The notes under the pieces are model-generated. The model did not search any database. It was given only the letters and a program-made list of their open reading frames with translations, and was not told the DNA's origin. Below, in pieces: positions 1 through 13,200 of a DNA stretch of 64,000 nt. Location: NCBI RefSeq assembly GCF_051401765.1, contig NC_135073.1, positions 8,618,001-8,682,000 of the forward strand, read 5' to 3'. Positions within the stretch are counted from its first letter, which is position 1. Each line of letters opens with the position of its first letter. Both the position numbers and the translations under genes were made by a program. The stretch is from Calliopsis andreniformis. Taxonomy: Eukaryota; Arthropoda; Insecta; Hymenoptera; Andrenidae.

Positions 1-961
1 AATCGCTCGGAACGTTTGGACTACCTATATTCGAAGTAGCTTGCGCAACGTGCAAGCCAAGAGAGCCTTCATGACTCTTCTGTTCTGTCAGTGGTAGGCC
101 GTAACTGTCACCGAGCTGTCCATGCTTGTTGGACGATAGGCCCGCGATGGGTTGCCAACCGTCGTACTTTATATCAGGCGGTGTGGGTGGCGCTGGTACT
201 CCTGGCGGAGGACCTGGCAGGGGATGTCCATAGAGATCACCAGCAGGTGCAACATGCTGAACGCTAGTAGTGTGTAACGAGAGCGGGGATGTTCCGAAGC
301 TGTCACTCGCTTGGGAGCTGAATTGAACGGCGAGTTTTTGAGGTGGTCCATACGTGTCCAAAGATATGGGAATAGAAAGTCCGTGTCCTGGTTTCCCTGG
401 CCCAAGACTCGCGGCTGCTGCGGGTATATATTGATTGGACAAGGCGGAAGTAAATTTCGGCGGTGGACCGTATTGAGATTTTGGTGGTTTGAACGAGGCC
501 AATGAGTATGGTGGACCGTAGTGTTGCTTCGGTGGCCCGTGGTGCAGCTTCAGAGAGCTGAAGCTTAGCTTCGGGGGCAGTGGAGACAAAGGAGGGCCGA
601 AACTTAGTTTCAACGGAGGGAAGTGCGGTTTAATATTTCGCGGCGGTCCGTAGGAAGATAGAGGCGGTCCATAGACAGGTGGCGGCGGTACGTCTGGCGG
701 GGGTGGCGGGTACACAGGCGTTGGACCTTGATCGCCAACTAGCTCCGGCGGACCATACACTGGCGCTGGTCCCTTAAATTCTGATCCAAGCGGAGGCCCA
801 TAGTCGTCTGACGGTGGCCCGTACAAATTACTTATCCTGTCGTCGGCTTTAACCTCATTCTGCTTTTCTTCTTCATTCGTTGGCACTTTCGACTGCGCCT
901 TGTTAACCACTGCTTGCGCGTGCTGGCCGATCAACAGGATGCAGAGCAGCGTGATTGTTGT
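1..961 (-). CDS. Exon 2 of the YGPP protein gene
   Basis: The frame is open without interruption from the splice acceptor at 962-963 to the left edge. Residues 1-20 of this exon finish the signal peptide (hydrophobic, ending near GQHAQA). A short acidic/basic linker with NEEEKQNE follows, then YGPP repeats separated by 5-25 residues. Codon use is GC-richer than the flanking intron. The other frames here contain only short shadow ORFs. Confidence 0.88.
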
Positions 962-3900
962 CTAAAATCAGAATGAGACTTCCCTTCAAATTTTCTGCAT
1001 TTGCAGCTTGAAAGATTGTATAACTAGTATCGTTTAGGATTTATTGTGGTTTGGAGAGAATACATCATGCAAAAGCATATGCTTTCGTATAATCTTATAG
1101 AGTGAGATTAATACTGTTGGAGAATTTTCAGTGGAAATATTGCTTGAAAAGTAGTAGACACTTTATTTGCAATTCAGCTGAAGTAACGTGAGACGTGAAG
1201 TGAAATTGTCAAATCAAAAATGTAAATACACATAAGTTGCTTGGTAAATAGTGAAGTAAAGTTCTTTGTAGAGTTTCGGGAGAATGTCAATAGAGAATCG
1301 TAGATAATGTGTAAATGTGAAGTCAATCTAAATTAAAACTTCAACTTTCCAATTTCCAAAATTGAAAACTAGATTTTCCAAAAATTAAGACTGATACATT
1401 CAAAGCAGTTAATTTGACCGACTCAGAATTTTGTCTAAAATTTACTCAACTCCTATATGACTACGTAGAAAATTAATGTTACCAATTCATTTTCTTCTCA
1501 TGACTTCCTTTTTAAATATATTTATATTAAATAAACGTGCATAATAAAAATTGTGAGTGAGTAGTTATAGCGTTAAAGCTTTCTGTCCCGAGGAATAAAT
1601 TAGCGCCTTTGATCAAAATTTCCTTATTGCCACCTCTCCGAATCTTCTTTCGCGCTACGCTCGGAGGCAAGTGCAAAATTACAACAATTTCCGGGTGCGG
1701 GAGTTAGCTAACTGGTCTGGCACCATCCCTTGTTCTAATTAGTTCGTCGGGAACATAAGTGTAGCGTGGTATCGCGTACACATTTCGCTCGCGTCGCACA
1801 CATTATCTACGGTTCTGTATTGAAGGCCGTGAGAGACTTTAAGCTAGTTTACAACCCTGGCTGGCGCAAGACGAGCCAGTCGTCCCGAGGTATGTGAAAA
1901 TTATGTGAACCTTCATGTACTCTCTGTGCGTATTAAACGCATGCACCCGTGAATAATTGTGTTAATTGCAAAGATGATGCGCAATACAATGTTGAAAGAA
2001 GTCGGCTTTCTTGTTAGATTCTTGACATTTCCTAACGTTCAACAGTTGTATACTGAAAGGTAAACAACTGAAGGAAACGAAATTTCCAGATCCTTGGAAA
2101 AATGGAGACAGGTTTTGAATTTTTCTTCTATCACAAATAATTGCAATAATAAAATTATTACTGTTATTTCATATTGACTTAATATTAATTGGTACTTATT
2201 TAAAATTTGAATTATATTAATAGTCTTATTTACACACTGTTTGTTTAAAGAAATGAAATTGTATTAATTAATCTTTAAAATTGAGATAGATATGTTAGAC
2301 AGACATGGAATTTGTAGAAAGAGAATCCCCTGTATTATATAAAATTACAACAGACAGGAAAAAAAAGGTTCAGGTTATTTTTACGATTACGATTATTTGT
2401 TACATTCTACTTCACCATGTCAACTAGTACGACTCCCATAAAAGAGATCAAATAGGAAGCAAGAAGCCGCATAAAAGTTTGAGGTAGTAAATGTCATAAA
2501 GACGCTGCGCTCGGAGATCTTAAGTAGCACAATGACCGAGATGCAAGGTTAACATAATATGCCGCACTTTCTCCCAAGTGCATCCATGGAAGACGCAGTG
2601 AAAGAGTACACAGTAACAAATGATTGATCGCAAGATGCAAATTTAACTGCACGTTTCTACAGTTTAGAAATATTTATAAATCGTAATTATCTGATCTTAA
2701 GTTCAATTAAGTTAAATATTTTTTTACTATCAGCATGAATATGAATGGCGTATTTAATAATTCTGTAGCAAATAATTAAATATTTTATTCACTTTAGACT
2801 ACTATAAATATACTACTATTGAAGTGTAGTGAGTGTTTGCACTACAATAAAAGTTTGAATTTCTTTCATGTTAAACAAGTAGATATTTCGTCCATTTATA
2901 ATATCTTCGCACTTTGTAATTAATGAAAATATCAAAAAGATATTTGAACTATCTATTTCTAATTCTTCAAGTAACACAATCGAAATATAAATTCTATTTC
3001 AATTTATTCCGCATTAATTTCGAAATTAAAGATGCCCCCTAGAATCGTCATTGACCTTATTCATATATTATATTTCCTACCTTAGTGGCAGGAAAAAAAG
3101 CAAAACCTCCGTGATACCTGAACTTGACATTTAAAACTTTCGAGAAACGAACAATAATCGAAGCGAGTATGAATAGCTCGATGATCGAATCGATTGAAAA
3201 ACGTCTAGAACAAGTTGAACAGGCGTCAGTGTAATCCCACTCATCGTAGCTGACAGCGTCTATTTAAGATTCAGCCTGCACAGTTGCGTACGCAATTGTT
3301 TACACGCAAGCAGTAGTCAGAAGTGGGCATGCCAGTGCATCGACGTGGGCAGATTGTGACTAGGTCAAACACCTCCCTCATGCATAGTGATGCATTCGGG
3401 CCACGTAGGACGAGTGCACGTAACGCGGTGGAAACCGTCACTTCTTATCGAGCGATACGATTCACCGGAAAATCCGATATTTATTCCGCTTCCTTCCGCA
3501 TGCAAACGCTGACTTTTCTCCGGGCGGACGTGTTCGCCTCTTCCTGCACTTTGATGCACGCGCACTCTCGATTTCATCGTAAATCGGCAGCCCCTGGGAG
3601 AGAGAGTCGGTTGACTATTATAGCGACACCGCTGAAAGGCAACACGAGGAGATCAGTGATACCGTGTGAATGCGTACGTTGGAATCGACAGTCGAAAAAA
3701 CAAAGAAGACTTTGCTGAAACTCAGATAAGATCTTCTCTGAAGACGCGTTACTTAAATACAAATCACAGAAAGCTGGCACATGACAATGATTAAAAGTGT
3801 TTGGTATCTCAACGAACGTTTTTCAGTAGCATAACTCTGAAAATCTGTAGTCCGAGTTTTCATTTAATATTTTACAGAATGTAAAAGTTTTGATTTATTA

Positions 3901-6502
3901 TACGTATTTTATGAATGTTTTAGAAGGTATTAAACAAACATTATAGAAGCAATGAAAGTGCTATTTCATTTGTATGCTACATAGAGAGCAAAATAGCATT
4001 ATTATTTAGCAAAGACAGAAACACCTGCTATAATTCAAACAAAATAGAATCAAGAAATTATGAAATTTAAAAAGCTTTAAGGAAGTTGTTCCAGTAGAGA
4101 ACATTAACATCAGCTATGATAAAAGAAATTGTAGTTATCTTCGTTTCAATTTGGATTAATGACCCGCACATGCTTTAATACAGAAGCATCATATCTCTAT
4201 GACTTTCTCCAAAAACAGTAATGAAATTGTACTACTTTTATTCCTGCGATTGAATACCACATCTGTGGATCAGAAGTGAATCCACATTTTTTATGCAAAC
4301 AGAAATGGGTTTTAGAGGTATTGCAAAAAGCTGTCTCGACTTTGACTTCATGATGATGAATTTTGTCCTCCAGTTTACATATTGTAAAAGAAACAGCGTC
4401 CGAAATCTCAGATTACATAATAGGAATAAAGAAGAAACCTTGGTAAATATGAATCCAGGAACATCTTATGCGAGAAGCAGTGCCTACGCAGACTTTATTT
4501 TTGAGACTCGAAATTATTCATTCTACGTAACCACTTCTCTTGAGAACTTAGGAACGAAGTCCACTCTGAATAACACCTCTTGAAAATATTTTTCATGTTC
4601 TGAAGAGAATACGACAGATATAGGAATACAAAGATACGTTTCTATCTTAAAAGAAGAAACGCAGAGATCTACATTTACTGAAAGCTCCTTCCGTGGTTCG
4701 TGTTTCAATGTGCGCCTTCAAAGCTTTTGAAAATATTTTACGCGCATTATATTCGAAATGTTTGTGGCTTGGAAGTTGGAGATCGGGACAAAGTTGCACG
4801 TGAGTAAACTGAGAATATGAACTTGTGTTCATTCAGAAACATATAATTTTACCCTCTGTAACCCTTAATACTTTATTTATAAAACTGAAATTGCACAACA
4901 CATAAATAACTTAATTGATAATTTATATTTACTGAACAACGCTCAAGTTACAACTCAGAACTACTCTGTCATGAAAGAATGATGTCTAATTTTCGCGTCT
5001 AATAAGTAACAATATTCAAAATTTATATAAATGAATAACTTGACTGAGCGCAAGTATCACGAACCGATTTACAGTGAATAAGTAAAATAAAATGTACAAA
5101 ATGTGCTATTGTATAACAAGCAGAAATATAAGAAGCATATATAAGATATTGTACAAAGATAATTATACCTTATTTTTAGTGATATTATTACGTTGCAAAC
5201 TGTTAAATTGACAATTTCTAATCTACATAATTGTAAAGTATTACCAACTATCTTTTCTGCTTACAAATAACGTTTAAACAATTTTCAAAGTTCACGTATA
5301 GCTCACGAAAATCACTCTGGATTCGCCAAAGTTCCCTAATTACACTCAATTTTCTTCATTACTCCCATGTTCATAATTAATCGATTATTATAGCACGAAA
5401 CCAAAATTACCACTTTCTACGCTTTCAACTTTAATTACTTAACAGAAAGGGATAATCACTTTCATTGCGCTTACTTATTTCCATTACGTTGATGCAACAT
5501 CGTTCCAGAGAAATGTAACAACGTCTGCGACTAATTCGACAGGCGATAAATTTTTCCTTTCACGACGGTCGTTTCCGATAATTCATACTGCTTCACTTTT
5601 ATTTACCACCGTTTCGGTCCAATGCCACCAACGTAACGATATTTCGTTACATTTGATACTCACTAGTGGGAAATACGTTCCTCTTCTGCGAGACATTTGG
5701 CTAAAACAACCCGCGGCGAATAACGCGTATGATAAATGGGCAACTGTCTGTCGAAAGGGAGAGTAATCTTTCAAGATTCATGGCACCGGAACAGCCAATT
5801 AAGAATAGAGAACGGTGAATGAATGGTTATCGGAGGCTGCCGTGAAACCTGTGATTATTTCATCTATGCTCTAGAATCGTCGCTGTGTAATTATCGATAA
5901 TGAATGTACCCATGGCGCCCTGCACTGTGCTGTTTCCCTAGAATTTATGCAACACCACTTTTAACGCGGAATTTTTCCTCGGTAGCAATCCTTGATTGTA
6001 GCTAGTTTGTGAAATATTGAGAACTGTAGTATTGGAAATTTTGGATATTTGGAAAGTATATTTCAACTGTTATAAAAAGAATAGAGAGTATTGTATAGGG
6101 TGTTTCAAATAAGGTCAAACTATAGTCTTGAGATTAACTCTAAGAACAACTTTCTCGAGCTTCTCTAAGAGCAAATTACTTCTGCAACAGAATTGACGTC
6201 CTCGTGACGAGTTCTTCCGGTCAGTTGCAACAGCAGCATACATCCGCGATGCAACCTCAAACTGTCAAGCACCTTAATCACCTCGAATGAAATATTAAGA
6301 ATTCTAATCCCAGAAAAATCTACACGAAATTCCTTAAAACGACTTAACTCCTTGCTAACACATAGCACGTTACAGAATTTCACAGAGTAACCCAAGAAAG
6401 CCACCGAGCAACGATCAAACCGAACAAATGAAGGATTAATCTGATAAGGAGTCACATGTGAGATTCAGAGCGTCCGCGATCACCTACCTTGCAGCTCGCC
6501 AT
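1..6502 (-). CDS. Secreted YGPP-repeat proline-rich protein (5' part; runs off left edge)
   Basis: Two exons join in phase 0: 6488-6502 (codons MASCK, donor GTAGGTG) and 961-1 (acceptor TTTTAG, then TTITLLC). The joined start MASCKTTITLLCILLIGQHA is a clean signal peptide, so the protein should be secreted. The rest, about 320 residues up to the window edge with no stop, is rich in Pro, Gly and Tyr. YGPP recurs at least eight times, with PPPP runs and a YDGW motif near the left edge. This composition resembles insect cuticle, chorion or other extracellular-matrix structural proteins, but I recognise no named family, so that role is an inference. The C-terminus lies beyond position 1. The two-exon layout, with a tiny signal-peptide exon and a long first intron, is typical of insect cuticular and secreted structural genes. 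Confidence 0.85.
962..6487 (-). other. Long intron of the YGPP gene
   Basis: This 5.5-kb intron has GT-AG ends on the minus strand. Most of it is AT-rich and featureless. GC-richer stretches lie at about 1600-1900, 3230-3720 and 5460-5950, and are candidates for intronic regulatory DNA. The 3323-3718 stretch is open in one plus frame (131 codons), but its product looks random and no splice logic supports it. A repeat fragment related to TACAGGGTGTTTCA lies near 6095. Confidence 0.65.
6488..6502 (-). CDS. Exon 1 (start codon) of the YGPP protein gene
   Basis: Five codons, ATG to AAG, are followed by the strong donor GTAGGTG. It was chosen because joining it to the exon at 961 in phase 0 creates a textbook signal peptide, while exon 2 alone lacks a start codon. 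It lies about 250 bp downstream of a canonical TATA box on the same strand, which fits a short 5' leader. Confidence 0.8.
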
Positions 6503-6773
6503 GTTCCACACGTGTAAATCGCTAGATGCACTAATACACAAATCAACCGACACACCCAGAAGATTCTTCTTATTCGCTGGTCGCTCGTAGCACTCGAGAT
6601 AGAACCACGGGCGTTCCTCGTATCAGTCTTCCTCGATCAATCGAACACGGATCCTTGGTATCGCGTCGCGCACACCATCCTGACACTTTTCAACCAGCAG
6701 CTCGTTTGACGTAGACCAGTCAAGCTCCTTTACTACTAACACAAAAAATGCTTGTTCCCGTATGAGCACTCTG

Positions 6774-6781
6774 CTTATATA
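6774..6781 (-). promoter_or_regulatory. TATA box of the YGPP gene
   Basis: On the minus strand the sequence reads TATATAAG, a consensus TATA box, 272 bp upstream of the ATG at 6502. Transcription would start near 6745-6752, giving a leader of about 245 nt. TATA promoters are common for tissue-specific cuticle and secreted-protein genes in insects. Confidence 0.6.
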
Positions 6782-6825
6782 GACTCTGAGAGGGGTACCG
6801 GTCGAAGGAATTCTCGGCTGAGCTT

Positions 6826-6955
6826 GCTGGCCAAACCGGGAGAGGAAAACGAGAGGACGAGAGACAATGAAGGGAGACGGTGAAATGATGGGGGAAGGAG
6901 GGAGAGAGTGGAGGCGACGTTCAGGACGAGAGAATAGGGAGAGGGAGAGGCCCCT
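6826..6955 (-). promoter_or_regulatory. GA-rich tract upstream of the TATA box
   Basis: The plus strand is almost purely purine here (repeated GAGAG and GGGAGAGGG), so the minus strand is CT-rich. It sits 50-180 bp upstream of the TATA box. Dense GAGAG sites are bound by GAGA factor or CLAMP-type proteins in insects and keep promoters nucleosome-free. That role is inferred from position and sequence only. Confidence 0.4.
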
Positions 6956-9900
6956 CACACATCGGTTAAAAATTCTCTTTGCAGAGAAAGTAGGCTAGGC
7001 CCCCGTCTCGGACTCGAGGAAAGATGCGCTCGGAAGTGTTGATCCGGCGCGCCGATGATTCTACAACACGTGAAATTGCTCCTGCCTGCTTTGGGACACT
7101 GGCCACAGACGTAACTAGTTAACACGTGAGGGACTGTGGAAAGAAACTCGGTTGGATCATTGACGTCGGATGCGACTGGGTCTCGCGAGGAAAAGTAGAA
7201 TCACTTGGCCTAAATGGAAAGTGATTCCAAAACGTAAATGATCTTTCAATTTTTGGTGTACAAGAACTCCTTGATGCTGGAATACCATTGAATTAGAGAA
7301 AGTTCTGCATGTCGATGGTCTAACCATACGAGGAATGTAATCTACTTAGAAGTGAATACAAAGATTTTTTATAATTTAAGTCTAAGTTAAGTTAGATTTG
7401 TCTTAAGCATTAAAAACTTCTTTAATGAGACATCTTCCTAAAGAAAACTTTCACTTTTACGGTATGAAAAAAGGAAAACTGAAAACTTAGCGTTTCTGAT
7501 ACTCGAAAGACTTTTTTGTAGTTTTTATTAATTAGTTTTTCTTGTAATAGGAAGATTATTAGTATTGTACAATCAAACAACTCAAAATATTTTTGTTAAT
7601 TATTCGAATTCTGGGTTACCTTCAGCAGTATTAATTATTACTATTATCTCACTTTAACAACGAGTGCTCCGAAAAATTAGATTTTGAGGTCAAGATATGT
7701 AAAGATTTATTCTTTAATCCTAATTATGAAGACAACAAAAATGTGTATGGAACATTGTATTAAGAATAATACTTTATGATTTATAATAATCATACCAATA
7801 ATAAACAAAATTCATTTGTTGGTTATTATAGCACTGAAATTGAAATATTTTCATACAGAGATAAAAGGAAACAGTACTTCTACTGCCACCAGTTTTACCT
7901 TGTTATAACATTTTCACGTACAAATATCGCTCCTCTCGATATCTCGTGTTGTAATACCAATTAAGATGAGAGCCGACGCGGAATAAAAATGGTTAATTAA
8001 CGAATTACAATATTCCGCGTGACTTTTTGCATCGCGCTGCTACGTACACGTTTAACTTCCATATTCTGACCAATGATGCATGGATAAACGCGCTTCGTGA
8101 CTTCCTACGGAAAATATTTTACGCAACGCAACACAATTTAACACGCATCGTGGAACTACTAGCTATTACGTCTATTGCAACAATTAATTATTACTGTTTA
8201 GAGGGAACCTTCGGAAACCAGTGTCTTGCAACTTCAAAGGAAATAAGATTGTGATACTAGGATTAACAAATTGTTAATGTTTAAAATTTTAACGTTTGTT
8301 GTGCAACATTAAAAAATGTTTAACAAATGATTCATTTGAAGTAGTAAAAGGAGTTACTAATCGAAATTACAGTAAAAAGCAATAATATGCAAATTCAAAA
8401 TAATACAACGGTGAAAAGTATTCTAATAATATTTAAAAAATTCTTCTTTGTAACACATGTTTCAAACATTGAGATTGTTCTGAAATTGTAGAAAAAAATA
8501 TAGAAGATAGGTAAAAATAGAAATAAAATTTTTGTTACGTATATTCTCCATTAGAATAAAAATGAAAATTAGATGTTGAAAGGTTCCACAACCACAGTAA
8601 GTATATTTTAAAATCTTCAATTTGCAAAACATAATATGAAGAGTTTACTGAGAATGTTTTATCTTATGTGTATAACTGAACTCATCACAAAGATAAGTTT
8701 GCCTTAAAAACCAAGCAAGTGTGAAAATGTACAAGTACACGTGTTACGTTAACATTGTAAACAAGAACAGTTTACACTTCATTCCTTACAATTAATTGCG
8801 AGTGTCATGTTGATAGCGACCTATAAACCGAGCCCCACTGTCTAGTTAAATTCCTGGTGAAGCAGTTAATTATCGCACAATAGTAATGTAATTCTCAGTG
8901 AAGAGCAGAGCACAATGAAATAGAAACGCGACCTGCTTCACAGCTCTGCGAATCGTTTCAGCCACCAACCAAATCCGAGCCGCCTGAAACTGAGATTTCG
9001 TGTGTCAAAATCAAACCAAACTCTTGATCCCCTGCATAGAATGGTTTAAAGCGTCGCAATCGGAGTTGCGATTCGACCTTCAATCTCTTCTACTAGTGAA
9101 ATTTAATTAGTGTGGAGACTATTACATGTTACAAATATACACTGTTGCTTTGACTTCCTGTTTATTTCAGTATAAATGACAAAGGGTGAATTAAATGAAA
9201 CTTGAAACCATTGTTATATTGAACTTTTATTGATAAAAGTAGGTGCTTATTATTCACAAAAAAAAAAACAGAAATATACCATAAATAATTGATCACCCAC
9301 ATGAAGGCTATTTATTTTTCATGGTTCATTATTTCTTAAAAGAATTACAATTCAAATCACTGTCCCCTTATAACAGCAAGTAATCTATTCCCTTAAAACA
9401 TTGTTCCTATAAAGAATTTTTACACAAAAGGTCTAAACTTTTTCATAGTTGCATCTCTTGAATTCAGAATCGTTAACAATTTAAAACCCCCGGGATTGTC
9501 ACCAATAATTTTTCATCGAAACGTCAGTCCCTGTCTTCGTTCGCGATTGCCAGACAGAGATCCCAGACATCGTGGGGATGAAGTTGAATTAATTCCGCCT
9601 CTGGTGTACCCTATGCATGCTCTAAAGATGGGTGGCTGTGTGTGGGGAGGAAAAGAAGAGAGGCGTAGCTTCCGGACGCGTGCATAGAAGATGAAGCGGG
9701 TTGTATGTATCCGCGCAGCTCCATTCAGGTCCATTACGTTGGCATCAATAATTCAGCGCAAAAATGCCGTCCCCTACGGTTACATTTTGCTAGCCTACCG
9801 ATACTGCGACCACTGACGAGACAGTACCAACGGGACAGCTTGAACAGTAACGAAAAATCAACGAAATTGTTTTATACCAAAAATCGCTATGATGCTATGA

Positions 9901-10174
9901 TAGGGAACGATGCAAAAGTAAGAGGGGTTAGTTACGAAATAGACTGGAATTAATTGCCCAACATCGTGTTCTCAGTCTCTCGTGATTTCGTGGAACCGAT
10001 TCACAATTCAGTTTATTTTTATTTACCAAACACACTTCGTTCCTCTTTGATTTTCGATGTTTAAAGAACGGGTCAATCCGATCGGCGCGATTTGGAAGTG
10101 GAATAAAAATTTAAAGGGAAATAGGAGCGTGATGATCAGCCCCAGTGTTATATGCTTCTGAATAGATTGGGATG
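6956..10174. other. Non-coding, AT-rich, one GC island
   Basis: No exon with splice support was found. The stretch from 6956 to about 7200 is GC-richer and belongs to the YGPP gene's upstream region. A GC island at 9480-9830 is open in short frames on both strands, with no protein-like composition. The remainder is AT-rich with short A runs (for example near 9260). Confidence 0.5.
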
Positions 10175-10298
10175 TACAGGATGATTAGTTTAACTGAAAA
10201 CCCTGTAATAGGTGTTGGCAGCACTTACAATGCTAACAGAATTTAGAATAAATGATAGTAACACTCAGAGGGTTTCCAGATAAATTGATCACCCTGTA
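10175..10298. mobile_element. MITE-like element, 124 bp
   Basis: The ends are inverted repeats. The left end starts TACAGGATGATTAGTTTA and the right end, read in reverse complement, starts TACAGGGTGATCAATTTA. The match continues inward to a GAAAACCCT/GGAAACCCT pair, giving about 34 bp of imperfect terminal repeat on each side of a 56-bp centre. There is no coding capacity, as expected for a non-autonomous DNA transposon remnant. The superfamily is not identifiable. Confidence 0.6.
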
Positions 10299-13200
10299 AT
10301 AGGCATAGAGAAGTTATGGATATTCTTAGTGATACGTTTAGGTTCTTTAACGGGGCAAATCAAGTGTATTATGATAAGTGAATAATTAGGTAGAGTAAAG
10401 AGAATTTGAGAAGTTGTCCAATATGATAATAATAGTGTAGCTACAAATATTTAATGTATACTTATTCTTATTGGAGTGATTAAAATGATAGGTTTTTTAA
10501 AAAGTACATAATCAGAGGAAATAATATTAATCGCCATTTTTCTAATTTCATACAATATCAATGAGAAATAAAATTCTTCAAAATTACTAGCTTATGCTAA
10601 TCACATTGATTGGTCTTATTCTAGTATTCCTGCAATTAAAGATGCGTTAAAACTGCAGAAATGACATTTTAAGTAACCAAAATAATTTATTTAAAATTGT
10701 ATAGTAATAAAATATGTACATTTTAATAATGATGTTCATTTACAATATAAGAAATTTTGTCAATTTTCACTCAATTCTATAAATTCAGGGTTTTAGGTGA
10801 AATGTAAATTGGAGGAAGGTAAAGCTAGTTGCATCAGATTTCTATTTACCTTTGTCGATTGCATTCCAAAGGGACTATACTCGAAATTGAGTGTCTTTCG
10901 TAACATGTTTGCAAATCAAATACAAATAATAGTATTAGATAGATGTTAGAGTATTTTTACAAACATTATGTAATCTCTCTATTACTTTCGGTCAGTACTA
11001 TCGCTTTTAAAGTAGTTTTGCGTCAATAAACGTGATTTCATTATACAAAATCTTCTTAATATAATTTTAAAGACTTTTAATTACCTTTGAGAAATTTCAA
11101 ACATTTTGCTAACAGAATACTCCAAACCTATAAGTCTTCAATAAACATATTGCTTAAAAAATGAATACATTTAGTAGAAACTGCAAATCACCAAAATAAA
11201 ATATTTTTCTACGCATTCTATGATCCATATCACTCAATATACTAATTAACAATCCACTTCATTCCTAGGTATCACATGAATGCTTCATGACAGTGGCCAC
11301 TTTATTCAACCATCGTCATATTTTACGCGATTTCACGCGATTTCAGTACCATTAAATAAATCTCCCTTAACTTCCGCAAAATTTGCAAGCCACGGAGTGA
11401 CGGTCATTCTGATCAAGCAAAGATAGATTGATCGTTTCAAAGCAATCTCCAGAGTGAGATCGTCTCGAATCACTTTCTCGGACAGCCACGCGTGGTATGT
11501 GTAAATTTGTCGTTTGACCGAGGAATTTTCGCTGAATATTCAACAGATGACTATCAAGGATATCATTCCCTTTCACGTTCAAGGCCCGTGTGGCCATGTA
11601 TGCAGGTGCAATTGCGCGTTAGACCAGCGTAGCATGAAAACTAAAAACAGGAGTGATCCGTGGTCAAGGTGAATCCTTGATAGATCTTCAAATTTTAGGG
11701 TCACGTTGGAATGGTATGCGCGCAGGTGCGGCATCATCTCGTACGCCCAGGTGGAACTTTCTTCTTTCTTCTCCTCGAGGTCACCGATGTGACACCCGTT
11801 CGGAGAAATCACTGAAAGAAATGGTCGTTTCAAAACGCGACTTTTCTTGCTTATTGAGTAGCAGATTACAGGCCTCCGTGGTTAGAAGAAATTCGAGGCT
11901 AGTGCTGGTCGAGATTCAGTCGAAAGTCTGTTGAAACTAAGTCCATTATGTCGGAAAAACGACTGCTTCGTTTACGATTATAGCCACGAACAATTTCCAA
12001 CAGCACATTTCACGCAAAAAGATTTTCGCGTCACTATTAATTCAATATTTTGTCCAAGCTTTATTTTTTGAATTTACATGATTGATTTCGCAAAATGTTC
12101 TCAACAAATGTACAAGAATAACTGTTACACTTTACGATTATATGCAAATTTATCACGAGCAACAAAGAATTCAGCTTCCAAAATGACCATCAAGAACACT
12201 AACGTGCATGTATCACTCACTGAGGTCAATTTGCTAAATCAATAGGCAGAGCCTACAAAACGCAAATTAATTAGGAGAAAATTATTATAATATCAGAAAA
12301 TCTGGTAAATACGGACGCCAGTCATTTATCAGGGGCTATTGGCTTATCGCACCTGATCTCGCCAGTAAATGAGCTAAATGTCTGGCCAGTGGTGTATGAG
12401 CACAGCTGCTCCAATTCGCGGCTAGCTAGCCAAGAGTGACTAGGACGAATTAGCATTTGGTTTATATAGTTAAAAATAAATCCACAAATTTTACAATGTT
12501 ATTTGCAACAACTTTTCGTTAAACTTATTGTATCTTTTCAAAGCTTGAAAAATTCAATACATACGTATTAGGATCAGTGTCATCTGAATTTTAATGAAAA
12601 TTTAATTAAACTGTAAAGCTTGTTTATACATACATACTTTGAAATGGAACTTTAATCATAAATTATACAGCCTTGATAATAGATAGATATATTAAAGTTG
12701 TCTGAATTAATACATATTGTGCAATTTCCAAAGCTTTTTTTCTCCATCACATTTTGGTATGAATTCTTCAAACATGACAATGTTTCATTAATCCCCTTAC
12801 ACTACCAAATTTTACTCATTCGAAAAGTACTCCAAGCATTAGGTAGATACTAATTTCCATAGGATGAATGTAACATTCATGTAACACTTGCGTAGAACTA
12901 CCACTTTCTCTTGCTTAAAATCCACTTAATAATTCACGGTTTTCCCGCACAACGTTAAGTGACTCAGTTTTTCCATCACGTTGCAGAAATGTAGAAGGCA
13001 AAGGTGCAATAAGAAAACGAAACCGATGGAGAAGGTCGGCGATGTACGCCGACGAGGTGTATTGTTTTATGGTAGAACAGCATGCTTTGGCCAGAGCGAA
13101 AAGCAGCTCCTGTAAAGGAGGAAAAAAGGAATGCATCGCTAAAGGTATTTCCCTTCCATAAATTCGTTCTCGTAAAAAGAAACGAGCGGAGTTTTCGTAA

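Noticed and set aside
2481..2500. TTGAGGTAGTA, a let-7-like seed
   Set aside because: Only the seed matches; the rest diverges and no hairpin arm was found nearby.
3323..3718. 131-codon plus-strand open frame in the YGPP intron
   Set aside because: The product looks random and lacks splice support. A TATTTAAG upstream is not enough evidence for a gene.
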